DNA from: Methanimicrococcus blatticola
GTDB taxonomy: Archaea; Halobacteriota; Methanosarcinia; Methanosarcinales; Methanosarcinaceae
Length of the DNA: 64,000 bases
Reading direction: 5' to 3'
NCBI RefSeq assembly: GCF_004363215.1
Contig: NZ_SNYS01000009.1
Span: 1-64,000 of the forward strand
In this document: positions 33,762-41,460 of the stretch, piece after piece
How the letters are laid out: each line of letters starts with the position of its first letter
Position numbering within the stretch: position 1 is the stretch's first letter
Program-made: the position numbers and the translations under genes
The notes under the pieces: generated by a model
Database searches by the model: none
What the model saw: the letters and a program-made list of their open reading frames with translations, nothing else
What the model was told of the DNA's origin: nothing

Positions 33762-36677
33762 ATGAAAGACAGACTTTACAGATATTACCCTGAAGATTTC
33801 GGGAGGCTCAATTTCCGTGTTCTTCACATGGATTTGGAGTTTGATGTTTTTGACGATCATACCGTTGCAACGTCTTGTATGCATCTCAAAAACATGGACA
33901 ATCCGGCCGATAAAATTTCATTGAATTGCCGCGATTTGGAAATCCTGGAGGTTCGCGCGCCGAATCTTGAAAAATACGATTACCGCCAAAAAGACGCTTA
34001 CCTGGATATTTATTTCAATCCGCCCGTTCAAAGAAACGAAAAAATAGAAATCATCACCAAAACAATTTGCCGCCCGACCAAAAACCTTCTTGAAGGGCTT
34101 TATTATGACGAAACGCCCGCAGACGCGCCGCCGCAGCAAATCACGCAGTGCCAACAATGGGGATTCCAGCGCATCGTTCCTTGCATTGACGACATGACCG
34201 CCAAATGCACCTACCGCACAACAATCCGCGCCGACTCACGCTACACAAGCATCATCACAAACGGTGACATCGCCGTTCCCCGAAAAACCGTCTCAACCGA
34301 TTCCACCACCGGGCTCTCGCGCGACGAAATCGTTTATGAAAATATGAAAACGCCGATGGCGCCTTATCTTTTCTTCCTCGGCGTCGGCACTTACGACACT
34401 TACACGCGCGAATTTGAATATCCCGACGATTCCTGTTTTGACCTGGAACTTCTCATCCCGCCCGGCTCTGATAAAATTTACGCCGAACAATCTCTGGATA
34501 TTTTGCAAGACGCCGTCATGTGGATTTATCTCTTCACCGGTCCCGAAAGTCACAAAGACGTTGACATCAAAAAACAAATTTTTGACTTAATCAAATTGCG
34601 CGACCATCTCAAACACAATCTCAATTCCGCGTCCATCAATCCCGAAAACCTGAATAAGACAATGGACAACCTCGGTGCCGTTCGCGATAAAATCGCCGAA
34701 TTATCCAAAGGACTCACATTCGGCTACAAATACACAGGAACCGTCTACCGCGAAATCGGCATGCAAAATTCCGACTTCGGTGGCATGGAAAATGTCGGGA
34801 ACACAACCATTACAACAAACCGCATCATTCCGTCAAAAAACATGCTTGACGGCGCATTTGAATACATGGCTGATGTCAAAGCTCATGAATATTATCACAA
34901 CATCAACGGCTCGGAAGTCACCGGCAACAGTCCCTTTGAAATCTGGCTCAACGAAGCCGTCACTGTTCTCATTGAAAACGAATTCCACGCTTATTTCTTC
35001 GGTGACGAATACACGCGCCTTCAAACAATTCTCAACCTTTACGCGCCCGTTTCCGGAACATTCGCATTGGATTCAAGCGCGTCATCCATGCCGATTCTGC
35101 CTGAAGGCTTCAACGATCCCAACGATTTGATCACCTCCGTCACTTACGTCAAAGCTCCCGAATTCGTTCAAATGATTGAAACGCTCATTGGAAAAGGTGC
35201 TTTCTCGCGCGGGCTTGACGCTTACCACCGCAAATACAGTCACAAAAACGCGCGCACATTCGACTGGATTCATGAAATGGAAGTCGTCTCCGGTATGCAG
35301 TTAATGCGCATGTCCAACAGCTGGCTGCACCAAACAGGCTATCCGGTCCTTTCCGTCACCAAAACATACGACGCGTCAACCGGCGAATTCCACATGAAAT
35401 TGGTTCAAAACATTCCTTACACCAAACAGCCTTGGCAATTCCCGTTCTCCTACGCGCTTTGCGACAGAAAAGGCAGAATCATTCACGAAGATGTTTATTT
35501 CGTTCAACGCCGCGAAGAAGAAATTGTTCTCAAAGACGTTGATCAGCCGGCTTTTGTTTCATTGAACCGGAACGGCTCTTTCTACGGTAAAATCGAAACC
35601 GATGCTGATTCCAAAGAACTCTTGATTCAGGCGAAAAAAGACAAAGACATTATCAGCCGCTGGCTCTCATTTTACACGCTGACAGACGCGGAAAAGAAAT
35701 ATCTGTTGCTTCACAGAAACGCCGAAGCAAGACCTGAATATGTCGATTTGTATCATGAATTGCTTTGTGACCATTCCCTTTTAGAATTAACAGGCGGTCT
35801 TTTCCTGACGCTTTTCGAATCGGTGGACGATGAAGAATACGCGCACCACTACAAAGAGCTCTACAATGTTCGTTTAAGACTCCAAACCGCGATTGTGAAA
35901 ACGCATGAAAATTCGCTTAAAATCATTTATGACGATTATTCCGAAATGCAGGACCCCGAAGAAGACAAACTCTTTTCGATGCGTGGCTCCATGCGTTTGA
36001 AAGCCGGACAAATCAAACGCCGCCAAGTGAAGAACAATGCGCTTCGTCTGCTGGCGGTTTTGGACACGCCCGAAATTCATTCCCTGATTAAACGCCAATT
36101 CCTGACCGCCGTTAACGCGACCGATCGCGCTGTTGCCTTCGCTGCGTGGCTGAACAGCTCGGCACCCGAAAAACGCGAGCTGACGCAGATTTACATGGAA
36201 GAATGCAAAAAAGATTTGGTGGCGTGGGAGGCATTTTTGTCTGCTGTTGCAAGCACGGATGCACCCGACTGCTTGGAGCTTGTTAAAATGGTTGAAAGCG
36301 ATCCCGTTTTCCGCATTGAGCAGGCCAATGATCAGCGCGCGCTTTACGGTGCGTTCGCCCGCAACAGAAAATATTCGCTTCAAACGCCGGAAGGATTGGA
36401 ATTTTTAAAACAAACCATTATCCGCCTGGCAGGTATCAATGAATACAGCACGGTCGGATTGTTGAATGCATTTTCAATCATTGATTTCATGAATCCGAAA
36501 TATTATATTCCGCTGGTTGACGCATTGGTGACGATTGCCGGTTCGATTGATTCTGATAAATCTCCGAGCGTTTACAACAGAATCGTGAAATTACTGGTCG
36601 GCGCACCCAAAGCGATCAAATTGTATGAAAAGGAAGTTCGTGAAATTTCTTTCCTTCAAAAAATCGAAACCGCCTGA
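33762..36677 (+). CDS. M1-family aminopeptidase (gluzincin)
   Basis: A 971-residue metallo-aminopeptidase of the aminopeptidase N type, cytosolic (no signal peptide). The exopeptidase motif GGMEN is at about 341-345; the zinc site is H375-E-Y-Y-H379 with E398 at the expected +19 position in WLNEAVT. A beta-sandwich N-terminal domain precedes it, and a long helical C-terminal domain (about 620-971) follows, as in pepN-type enzymes. There is no clear ribosome site at the ATG. It likely trims peptides for recycling. An insertion of about 70 charged residues (260-330) before the GGMEN motif is notable. Confidence 0.9.
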   Translation: MKDRLYRYYPEDFGRLNFRVLHMDLEFDVFDDHTVATSCMHLKNMDNPADKISLNCRDLEILEVRAPNLEKYDYRQKDAYLDIYFNPPVQRNEKIEIITKTICRPTKNLLEGLYYDETPADAPPQQITQCQQWGFQRIVPCIDDMTAKCTYRTTIRADSRYTSIITNGDIAVPRKTVSTDSTTGLSRDEIVYENMKTPMAPYLFFLGVGTYDTYTREFEYPDDSCFDLELLIPPGSDKIYAEQSLDILQDAVMWIYLFTGPESHKDVDIKKQIFDLIKLRDHLKHNLNSASINPENLNKTMDNLGAVRDKIAELSKGLTFGYKYTGTVYREIGMQNSDFGGMENVGNTTITTNRIIPSKNMLDGAFEYMADVKAHEYYHNINGSEVTGNSPFEIWLNEAVTVLIENEFHAYFFGDEYTRLQTILNLYAPVSGTFALDSSASSMPILPEGFNDPNDLITSVTYVKAPEFVQMIETLIGKGAFSRGLDAYHRKYSHKNARTFDWIHEMEVVSGMQLMRMSNSWLHQTGYPVLSVTKTYDASTGEFHMKLVQNIPYTKQPWQFPFSYALCDRKGRIIHEDVYFVQRREEEIVLKDVDQPAFVSLNRNGSFYGKIETDADSKELLIQAKKDKDIISRWLSFYTLTDAEKKYLLLHRNAEARPEYVDLYHELLCDHSLLELTGGLFLTLFESVDDEEYAHHYKELYNVRLRLQTAIVKTHENSLKIIYDDYSEMQDPEEDKLFSMRGSMRLKAGQIKRRQVKNNALRLLAVLDTPEIHSLIKRQFLTAVNATDRAVAFAAWLNSSAPEKRELTQIYMEECKKDLVAWEAFLSAVASTDAPDCLELVKMVESDPVFRIEQANDQRALYGAFARNRKYSLQTPEGLEFLKQTIIRLAGINEYSTVGLLNAFSIIDFMNPKYYIPLVDALVTIAGSIDSDKSPSVYNRIVKLLVGAPKAIKLYEKEVREISFLQKIETA

Positions 36678-36718
36678 AGAGGACGCAGTATTCACAAGTG
36701 AAATTTATAAAGATTTTA

Positions 36719-36907
36719 TAAAATGGATGTAAAATTTACAAAACGGATTTAAAAATTCATAAAACAAATGTAAAATTTACAAAACAGATTTAAAAATTCA
36801 CAAAACGAATGTAAAATTCACAAAACAGATTTAAAAATTCACAAAACGAATGTAAAATTCACAAAACAGATTTAAAAATTCACAAAACGAATGTAAAATT
36901 CACAAAA
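36719..36907. repeat. 41-bp tandem repeat, about 4.5 copies
   Basis: Units contain CAAAACGAATGTAAAATT and CACAAAACAGATTTAAAAA halves; CAAAACGAAT recurs at 36801, 36842 and 36883 (41-bp steps). The left units are more diverged. It fills the spacer after the aminopeptidase; the remaining 36908-37101 is AT-rich leader of the next gene. There are no unique spacers, so it is not a CRISPR. Confidence 0.85.
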
Positions 36908-37101
36908 ATCAACACAAAGGTTGACAATCAACAAAAAAAGTCATAAGGAATAATGTCAATTTCATTATTCCAATTTAATTTATTCGAGTGAGTGCCTGAT
37001 ATTCGTCGTGATACTCTTCGATTAAAACACGATTAAAACAATTAGAAAAAAGTTTGCTTATAATAACGGAAAACGGTTTATTCGTACAGGTGGCCAGAGA
37101 C

Positions 37102-37923
37102 ATGACTGACATTTTATTTCCTCCTTTTTTGACAATTGCATTAACGGGAACGCCCGGGACCGGGAAAACGGAAGTTTCAAAGAAACTTGAAGCTGACGGG
37201 TACCGTATTCTTCACATCACGGAATTCATTAAAGCGCACAACATACCGTCTGAGCGTGATGATGAACGGGATTGTGATGTTGTCGACATGGATGCGTTAG
37301 AGGAAGCCGTTTTTGAATATCAGCAAACCGTCCGCAAGGAATTTAATCAAAAGTTTTTTGATGAAGGTTTAACGCTTGCTGATCTTCACAAATCTCCCGA
37401 AACCTTGCCTGTTTTAGTAATCGAAAGTCATCTGGCGCATTATTTGTGTGATTTGTCCGTTGTTTTAAGAACGCATCCGTACACGCTTAAAGACCGTTTG
37501 AACGAGCGCGGTTATTCCGATAAAAAGGTCATGGAAAATGTTTTGGCGGAATCCATTGATGTTGTTTTATGTGACTGTTTTGATTATTGCCGCCGCGTTT
37601 ATGAAATTGAGACCACAAATTTAACAATTGACGAAACCGCCGATTGTTTAAAAGAATTAATTCACGCGCTTTACGACGACGAATTAAAAACATATGAACA
37701 TTTGATGGGCAAAATGGATGCCTTTTCAAGCGATGTCGCCGCGCAGCAGGCGATTGCTGCAGGTCTTCCGATTTCTGACATCTTAGAAACGTATTCATTC
37801 GAAGATGACGGTGCAATCGTTTACAGCGACAACGATGACATCGGCGATTACGCCGAAGAGAAAAATCCGGTTCTGGTCAAATATCTCCCCGGTAAAAACG
37901 ATTGGAGCGAATTAACGGAATAA
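37102..37923 (+). CDS. Adenylate kinase-like NTPase, AK6/Fap7 family, with C-terminal extension
   Basis: A 273-residue P-loop protein. Walker A is LTGTPGTGKT (about 14-23); the DVVDMDALEEAV region, VIESHLAHYL and VVLRTHPYTLKDRL are typical of the archaeal AK6/Fap7 group, which acts in late small-subunit ribosome maturation and has adenylate kinase/ATPase activity. AGGTGG 8 nt upstream selects ATG 37102. The family is usually about 180 residues; here an acidic tail of about 90 residues follows. Confidence 0.8.
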   Translation: MTDILFPPFLTIALTGTPGTGKTEVSKKLEADGYRILHITEFIKAHNIPSERDDERDCDVVDMDALEEAVFEYQQTVRKEFNQKFFDEGLTLADLHKSPETLPVLVIESHLAHYLCDLSVVLRTHPYTLKDRLNERGYSDKKVMENVLAESIDVVLCDCFDYCRRVYEIETTNLTIDETADCLKELIHALYDDELKTYEHLMGKMDAFSSDVAAQQAIAAGLPISDILETYSFEDDGAIVYSDNDDIGDYAEEKNPVLVKYLPGKNDWSELTE

Positions 37924-38035
37924 TTTTTTAATTTTTTCGTTTTGTTTTTGTTTTGTTTTTTGTAAAACGTCAGGCCGTTTTCGATTTTTGTAAAAACGTC
38001 GCGTCTTTTTCGATTTTTGGTAAAACTTGTTCGGG

Positions 38036-38471
38036 TCGCGCGCGTCGGCACGGGGGACGGCAGCAAACGCGAACGGTAAGGTAACGGCAGAAACGCAAAC
38101 CGTAAGGTGGCAGTAGAAACGCAAACCGTAAGGTGGCAGTAGAAACGCAAACCGTAAGGTGGCAGTAGAAACGCAAACCGTAAGGTAGCTGTTGTCCACG
38201 TTCGCGCAAGCGAACGGATGTGATAAAAAAGAGCAGATGCACGCAGCAAAGCAGATGCACAAAAACAAAGTGGACATACACAGCAAAGCGGGGACACACA
38301 GTCAAGCAGCACACACAGTCAAGCAATTCCCAAGCAAAGATAATAATTGATTTTAATCGATTTGAAAAGCAGTTGTTCGTTTTGCTGTATCGACGGGGTA
38401 CGAATCCGCAAATTTCCGTTCCTCTCTTCGCTTTGCTCCGATCGGAACGGAAATTAGCGGGCGGTTGTTTG
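38036..38471 (-). repeat. Dispersed intergenic element, copy D, with 26-bp minisatellite
   Basis: In reverse orientation between the convergent AK6-like kinase and cysteine desulfurase genes. It starts with GGGTCGCGCGCG, continues with a 26-bp unit (GTAAGGTGGCAGTAGAAACG plus CAAACC) in four near-perfect copies (38102, 38128, 38154 and 38180), then the hairpin (38199-38216), GGATGTGATAAAAAAGAGCA, and ends in CTGTATCGACGGG and the terminal palindrome (about 38412-38465). Confidence 0.88.
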
Positions 38472-38598
38472 GGGTTTCAATTCTAATATTGAAAGGGAAA
38501 AACCTTTTTTTAAAAAAATCAAAAATAGAGATCTGAAAAATTGAGATCTGAAAAATAGAGAAATAAAAACAGAAATCTAAAAAATAGAAAAATAAAAA

Positions 38599-39828
38599 TC
38601 AACGTTGAACGGAATCAGCAATTTCCGAAACGGCGTTAATGAATGTATCAACTTCTTCTTCTGTATTGTAAAGTCCGAAAGAAGCGCGTACAGATCCGTC
38701 AATGCCGAGCGCTTTCTGCCCCGGAATGGCGCAGTGGTAACCGCTGCGGACACAGATATTGTATTTATCCAAGCGCATTGCAACCGTGTGCGGGGTGAGA
38801 CCTTCGATGTTGAACGAAACCAAGCCGGCGCGGTTATCCGGACCGTAAACAGTGATTCTGTTGTCGTCGGTGTTACGGTTGTTGGTGTTGTTGTTGCCGT
38901 GGGTGCTGTTGATTTCTTTGAGCCGCTTTGCCGTCTCACGCGCCAAATGATTGTCATGCGCTTCAACAGCTTCAACGCCGATTTTTTGCAAATATTCGAC
39001 GGCTGCGCCGAGTCCGATAACTCCGGGAAGATTCGGCGTTCCGGCTTCGAAACATTCGGGGGAGGATTTGAGCGCGTAACTGCAGGCGTCAGCATCAGAA
39101 GTGGTACCGCCGCCGAGAACGGTGGGCTGAATGGTTTCGGGGTTTTTGATGTAAAGAATTCCTGTTCCCTGCGGGCCGAGAAGTCCTTTGTGCCCGGCCG
39201 CGGCGAAATAATCGCAATCCAATGCTTTCAAATCCAATGCCATGTGACCGGCGGATTGAGCACCGTCAATCAAAATGGGAATGTTGTTTTTGCGCGCGAT
39301 TTGAATGATTTTTTCAATGTTTTGAATCGAACCGAAAACATTTGAAATGTGACCGATTGCAATCATTTTTGTTTTGTCGGTAATCATCTCATCAATTTGA
39401 TCGGGATTGACAAATCCTTCGACATCAATATCGGCAACCTTGACTTGAACGCCTTTTTCCTTTTGACGCAGCCACGGAACGAAATTGGAGTGATGCTCAA
39501 CGACGGTTGTTATGATTTCATCGCCTTCCTGAAAATCAAAACCGTTTGCGACAATGTTGATGCTGTCCGTCGTATTTTTCGTCATAATCATTTTTTCGGG
39601 AGGCGCATTCAAAAAATCAGCAATAATTTCACGCGCGTCTTCAAACGCATTTGTCGCCTGAATGGAAAGCTGATGCGCGCCGCGCCCGTAATTGGCGGCA
39701 TAATTGTAAAAGAAATCATTCATTGCAAGAACGGCCGGTTTAGGCGTCTGAGTGGTTGCGCCGCTGTCCAAATAAATGATTTTTTCTAAAACAGGAAAAT
39801 CTTTTCGAATTTCATAAACGTCGTACAT
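38599..39828 (-). CDS. sufS: Cysteine desulfurase, SufS/Csd type
   Basis: A 409-residue PLP enzyme that takes sulfur from cysteine for iron-sulfur cluster or thio-cofactor synthesis. The PLP lysine is K214 (AAGHKG), the persulfide cysteine is C366 in RSGYHCA, and LDSGATTQTPK, VEHHSNFVPW and LIDGAQSAGH are family blocks. An Asn-rich insert (STHGNNNTNNRNTDDNR, about 308-324) lies in a surface loop. No other suf gene is adjacent. Many methanogens lack cysteine desulfurases, so its presence is worth noting. Confidence 0.92.
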   Translation of the reverse strand: MYDVYEIRKDFPVLEKIIYLDSGATTQTPKPAVLAMNDFFYNYAANYGRGAHQLSIQATNAFEDAREIIADFLNAPPEKMIMTKNTTDSINIVANGFDFQEGDEIITTVVEHHSNFVPWLRQKEKGVQVKVADIDVEGFVNPDQIDEMITDKTKMIAIGHISNVFGSIQNIEKIIQIARKNNIPILIDGAQSAGHMALDLKALDCDYFAAAGHKGLLGPQGTGILYIKNPETIQPTVLGGGTTSDADACSYALKSSPECFEAGTPNLPGVIGLGAAVEYLQKIGVEAVEAHDNHLARETAKRLKEINSTHGNNNTNNRNTDDNRITVYGPDNRAGLVSFNIEGLTPHTVAMRLDKYNICVRSGYHCAIPGQKALGIDGSVRASFGLYNTEEEVDTFINAVSEIADSVQR

Positions 39829-39978
39829 GAAAACGAGAAGGTGCTTTTGATTAAAAAAAGTACGGATTGGAAAATAAAAAATTGGAAAAGATGGAAATAA
39901 AAAATTGAAAAAAAGATTAAAAAAATGGAAATAAAAGATTGAAAAAATGGAAATAATAGATTGAGAAATATTATAAAA

Positions 39979-40473
39979 TCAATCCTTATTTTTTTCAATA
40001 TATTTTAGCGGAATAAAAATTTCATTTGTTTCAACCATTTTAATTAAATCTCCAAGTGTCATTTCGCGAACGAAATTTGAAGCATTTTCTTCATTAATGC
40101 CGGCATCGAGAAGTTTTCCAACAATGGAAGAAGCCAAATCTGACCGATTGAATGGGCGTACTATTTTTTGATCTTCTGCCAATTTTTGGAGTTCAATGTC
40201 TGACGCCGGCAAGATTTCACAATCGTCTGACTCTTCTGAATCGAGTTCAACAGAACTTTGTTTCTTTTTAGCATTCTGAAGAGTGTTTTGAATTGTTGTA
40301 TACGCCCTTCCGGTTTTCTGTGAAATTTCTTTAGGCGTATAACCGCATTCATAAGAATAATAATTGTAAAGCGTTTCAGCAGGCGATAAATCCTGATGAT
40401 TTTGGAAATAAGCGTCGAAATCAGAAAAATAGAGGCGTTTCTGTTCCTGTGTCAAGTGTGAGAAATAAGACAT
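39979..40473 (-). CDS. Putative HTH DNA-binding protein, 164 aa
   Basis: A small protein with a helix-turn-helix-like segment at about 46-70 (TPKEISQKTGRAYTTIQNTLQ), an acidic linker and a C-terminal helical part with basic/acidic alternation. The family is not recognised. The ATG at 40473 directly abuts a 7-bp inverted repeat, and a TATTTATACAATA box lies about 20-30 bp upstream, so the transcript is probably leaderless and self-regulated. The nuclease-like gene lies upstream on the same strand, with a second dyad between. Confidence 0.6.
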   Translation of the reverse strand: MSYFSHLTQEQKRLYFSDFDAYFQNHQDLSPAETLYNYYSYECGYTPKEISQKTGRAYTTIQNTLQNAKKKQSSVELDSEESDDCEILPASDIELQKLAEDQKIVRPFNRSDLASSIVGKLLDAGINEENASNFVREMTLGDLIKMVETNEIFIPLKYIEKNKD

Positions 40474-40492
40474 ATTACTAAAATATAGTAAT
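40474..40492 (-). promoter_or_regulatory. Inverted repeat at the start of the HTH gene
   Basis: ATTACTA (40474-40480) and TAGTAAT (40486-40492) are perfect 7-bp arms with a 5-nt spacer, directly before the ATG at 40473. It is a likely autoregulatory operator. Confidence 0.55.
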
Positions 40493-40520
40493 ATTGTATA
40501 AATACGTTTCATCAATTATA

Positions 40521-40540
40521 GTTATAATCCTCGTTATAAC
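40521..40540. promoter_or_regulatory. GTTATAA/TTATAAC dyad between HTH and nuclease-like genes
   Basis: GTTATAA (40521-40527) and TTATAAC (40534-40540) with a 6-nt spacer. The same half-sites form the double palindrome before the gene at 16482. Confidence 0.5.
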
Positions 40541-40556
40541 GAGACAAGGGTGAAAA

Positions 40557-41360
40557 TTACCAATAAATCACGTAATTCAAAAATTTATTGACATGCTCGG
40601 GTACATCTTTTTTGAAAAATTCGAAATCGGCAATTTGATATCCTTCGCTTTTTTCTTTTAAAATGTCGGTTTCAAACCCGAACCAATAAATGACAAGCCC
40701 TTCGCCGAAACAGTCAGCGTATTCGTTAAATTGTTTTTTCTCGTAATTGCGGTGTTCTTTGAGTTCGCCGAAAAGCGCTTTGCTTTCAATCCAGCAGACT
40801 TCACGGCCGCTGATTTTAATGGATTTTCGAAGCAGAAAATCAGGCGTTTTTCCGGTACATCCTTCCGCCCGCATTTCATCTTCGCAAGTAAAATCGCAGC
40901 TTTTCTTTTTGAGCCAGAATGAAATAATGTTTTCACCGATTTTGCCTTTTTCTTCCTGCAATTGATGCGCCCGCGGCGAAAAGAAATAATCGGCGTTTAA
41001 AGATTCAAGCAATTCATTTTGAATGCGGTTGTTTTCAATTGATTTCGGATTTTTGTAAAAAAGACGAATTTCTTTTTTGGAATGACCGAGATTTTCCAAA
41101 ATAAGCGTTGAAATTAATGTTGCCGGATAATGATATTTCTGACTGAGCATCAAAAAGGAATTGCCGCTGCGCCATTCATTGACAATTTTGTCTTCCTTTC
41201 GTTTAAAACGGTAATGAGATTTCTTGACGTCTTCGACAACTTTTTGGTTTAAAATGCTTGACAGCGTACCGCAGCAAACATTGTATTTTTCCGAAAGTTT
41301 TTGAACATCGTCGTGTGAATTGAGGGATTCATAAAAATAACGGTATAAATTTGAATCCAT
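40557..41360 (-). CDS. CDIN1/C15orf41-like (TPD motif) nuclease
   Basis: A 267-residue protein that matches the archaeal/eukaryotic TPD family, whose human member is CDIN1 (C15orf41, mutated in dyserythropoietic anaemia). Two N-terminal HTH-like segments (about 15-40 and 57-90) are followed by a PD-(D/E)xK nuclease core: KGKIGENIISFWL with E143, CTGKTPDFLL with D174, WIESKALFGE with E192-x-K194, and FGEGLVIYWFGFE. AGGAGAT precedes the ATG. It lies upstream of a small HTH gene. Expected activity is a structure-specific DNA endonuclease; the archaeal role is not established. Confidence 0.8.
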   Translation of the reverse strand: MDSNLYRYFYESLNSHDDVQKLSEKYNVCCGTLSSILNQKVVEDVKKSHYRFKRKEDKIVNEWRSGNSFLMLSQKYHYPATLISTLILENLGHSKKEIRLFYKNPKSIENNRIQNELLESLNADYFFSPRAHQLQEEKGKIGENIISFWLKKKSCDFTCEDEMRAEGCTGKTPDFLLRKSIKISGREVCWIESKALFGELKEHRNYEKKQFNEYADCFGEGLVIYWFGFETDILKEKSEGYQIADFEFFKKDVPEHVNKFLNYVIYW

Positions 41361-41460
41361 AATTATCTCCTGTTTTTGTTTTTATCCGAGTCGGGCTGGT
41401 ATTTTTATGCAAATATAAGAATGTATTACTTGCATTAAAATATTTTCTCATATTAATAAT

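Noticed and set aside
36719-36907. CRISPR array
   Set aside because: Units are contiguous with no unique spacers, and no cas genes lie in the window.
38605-39345. 246-codon plus-strand ORF
   Set aside because: Antisense shadow of the cysteine desulfurase.
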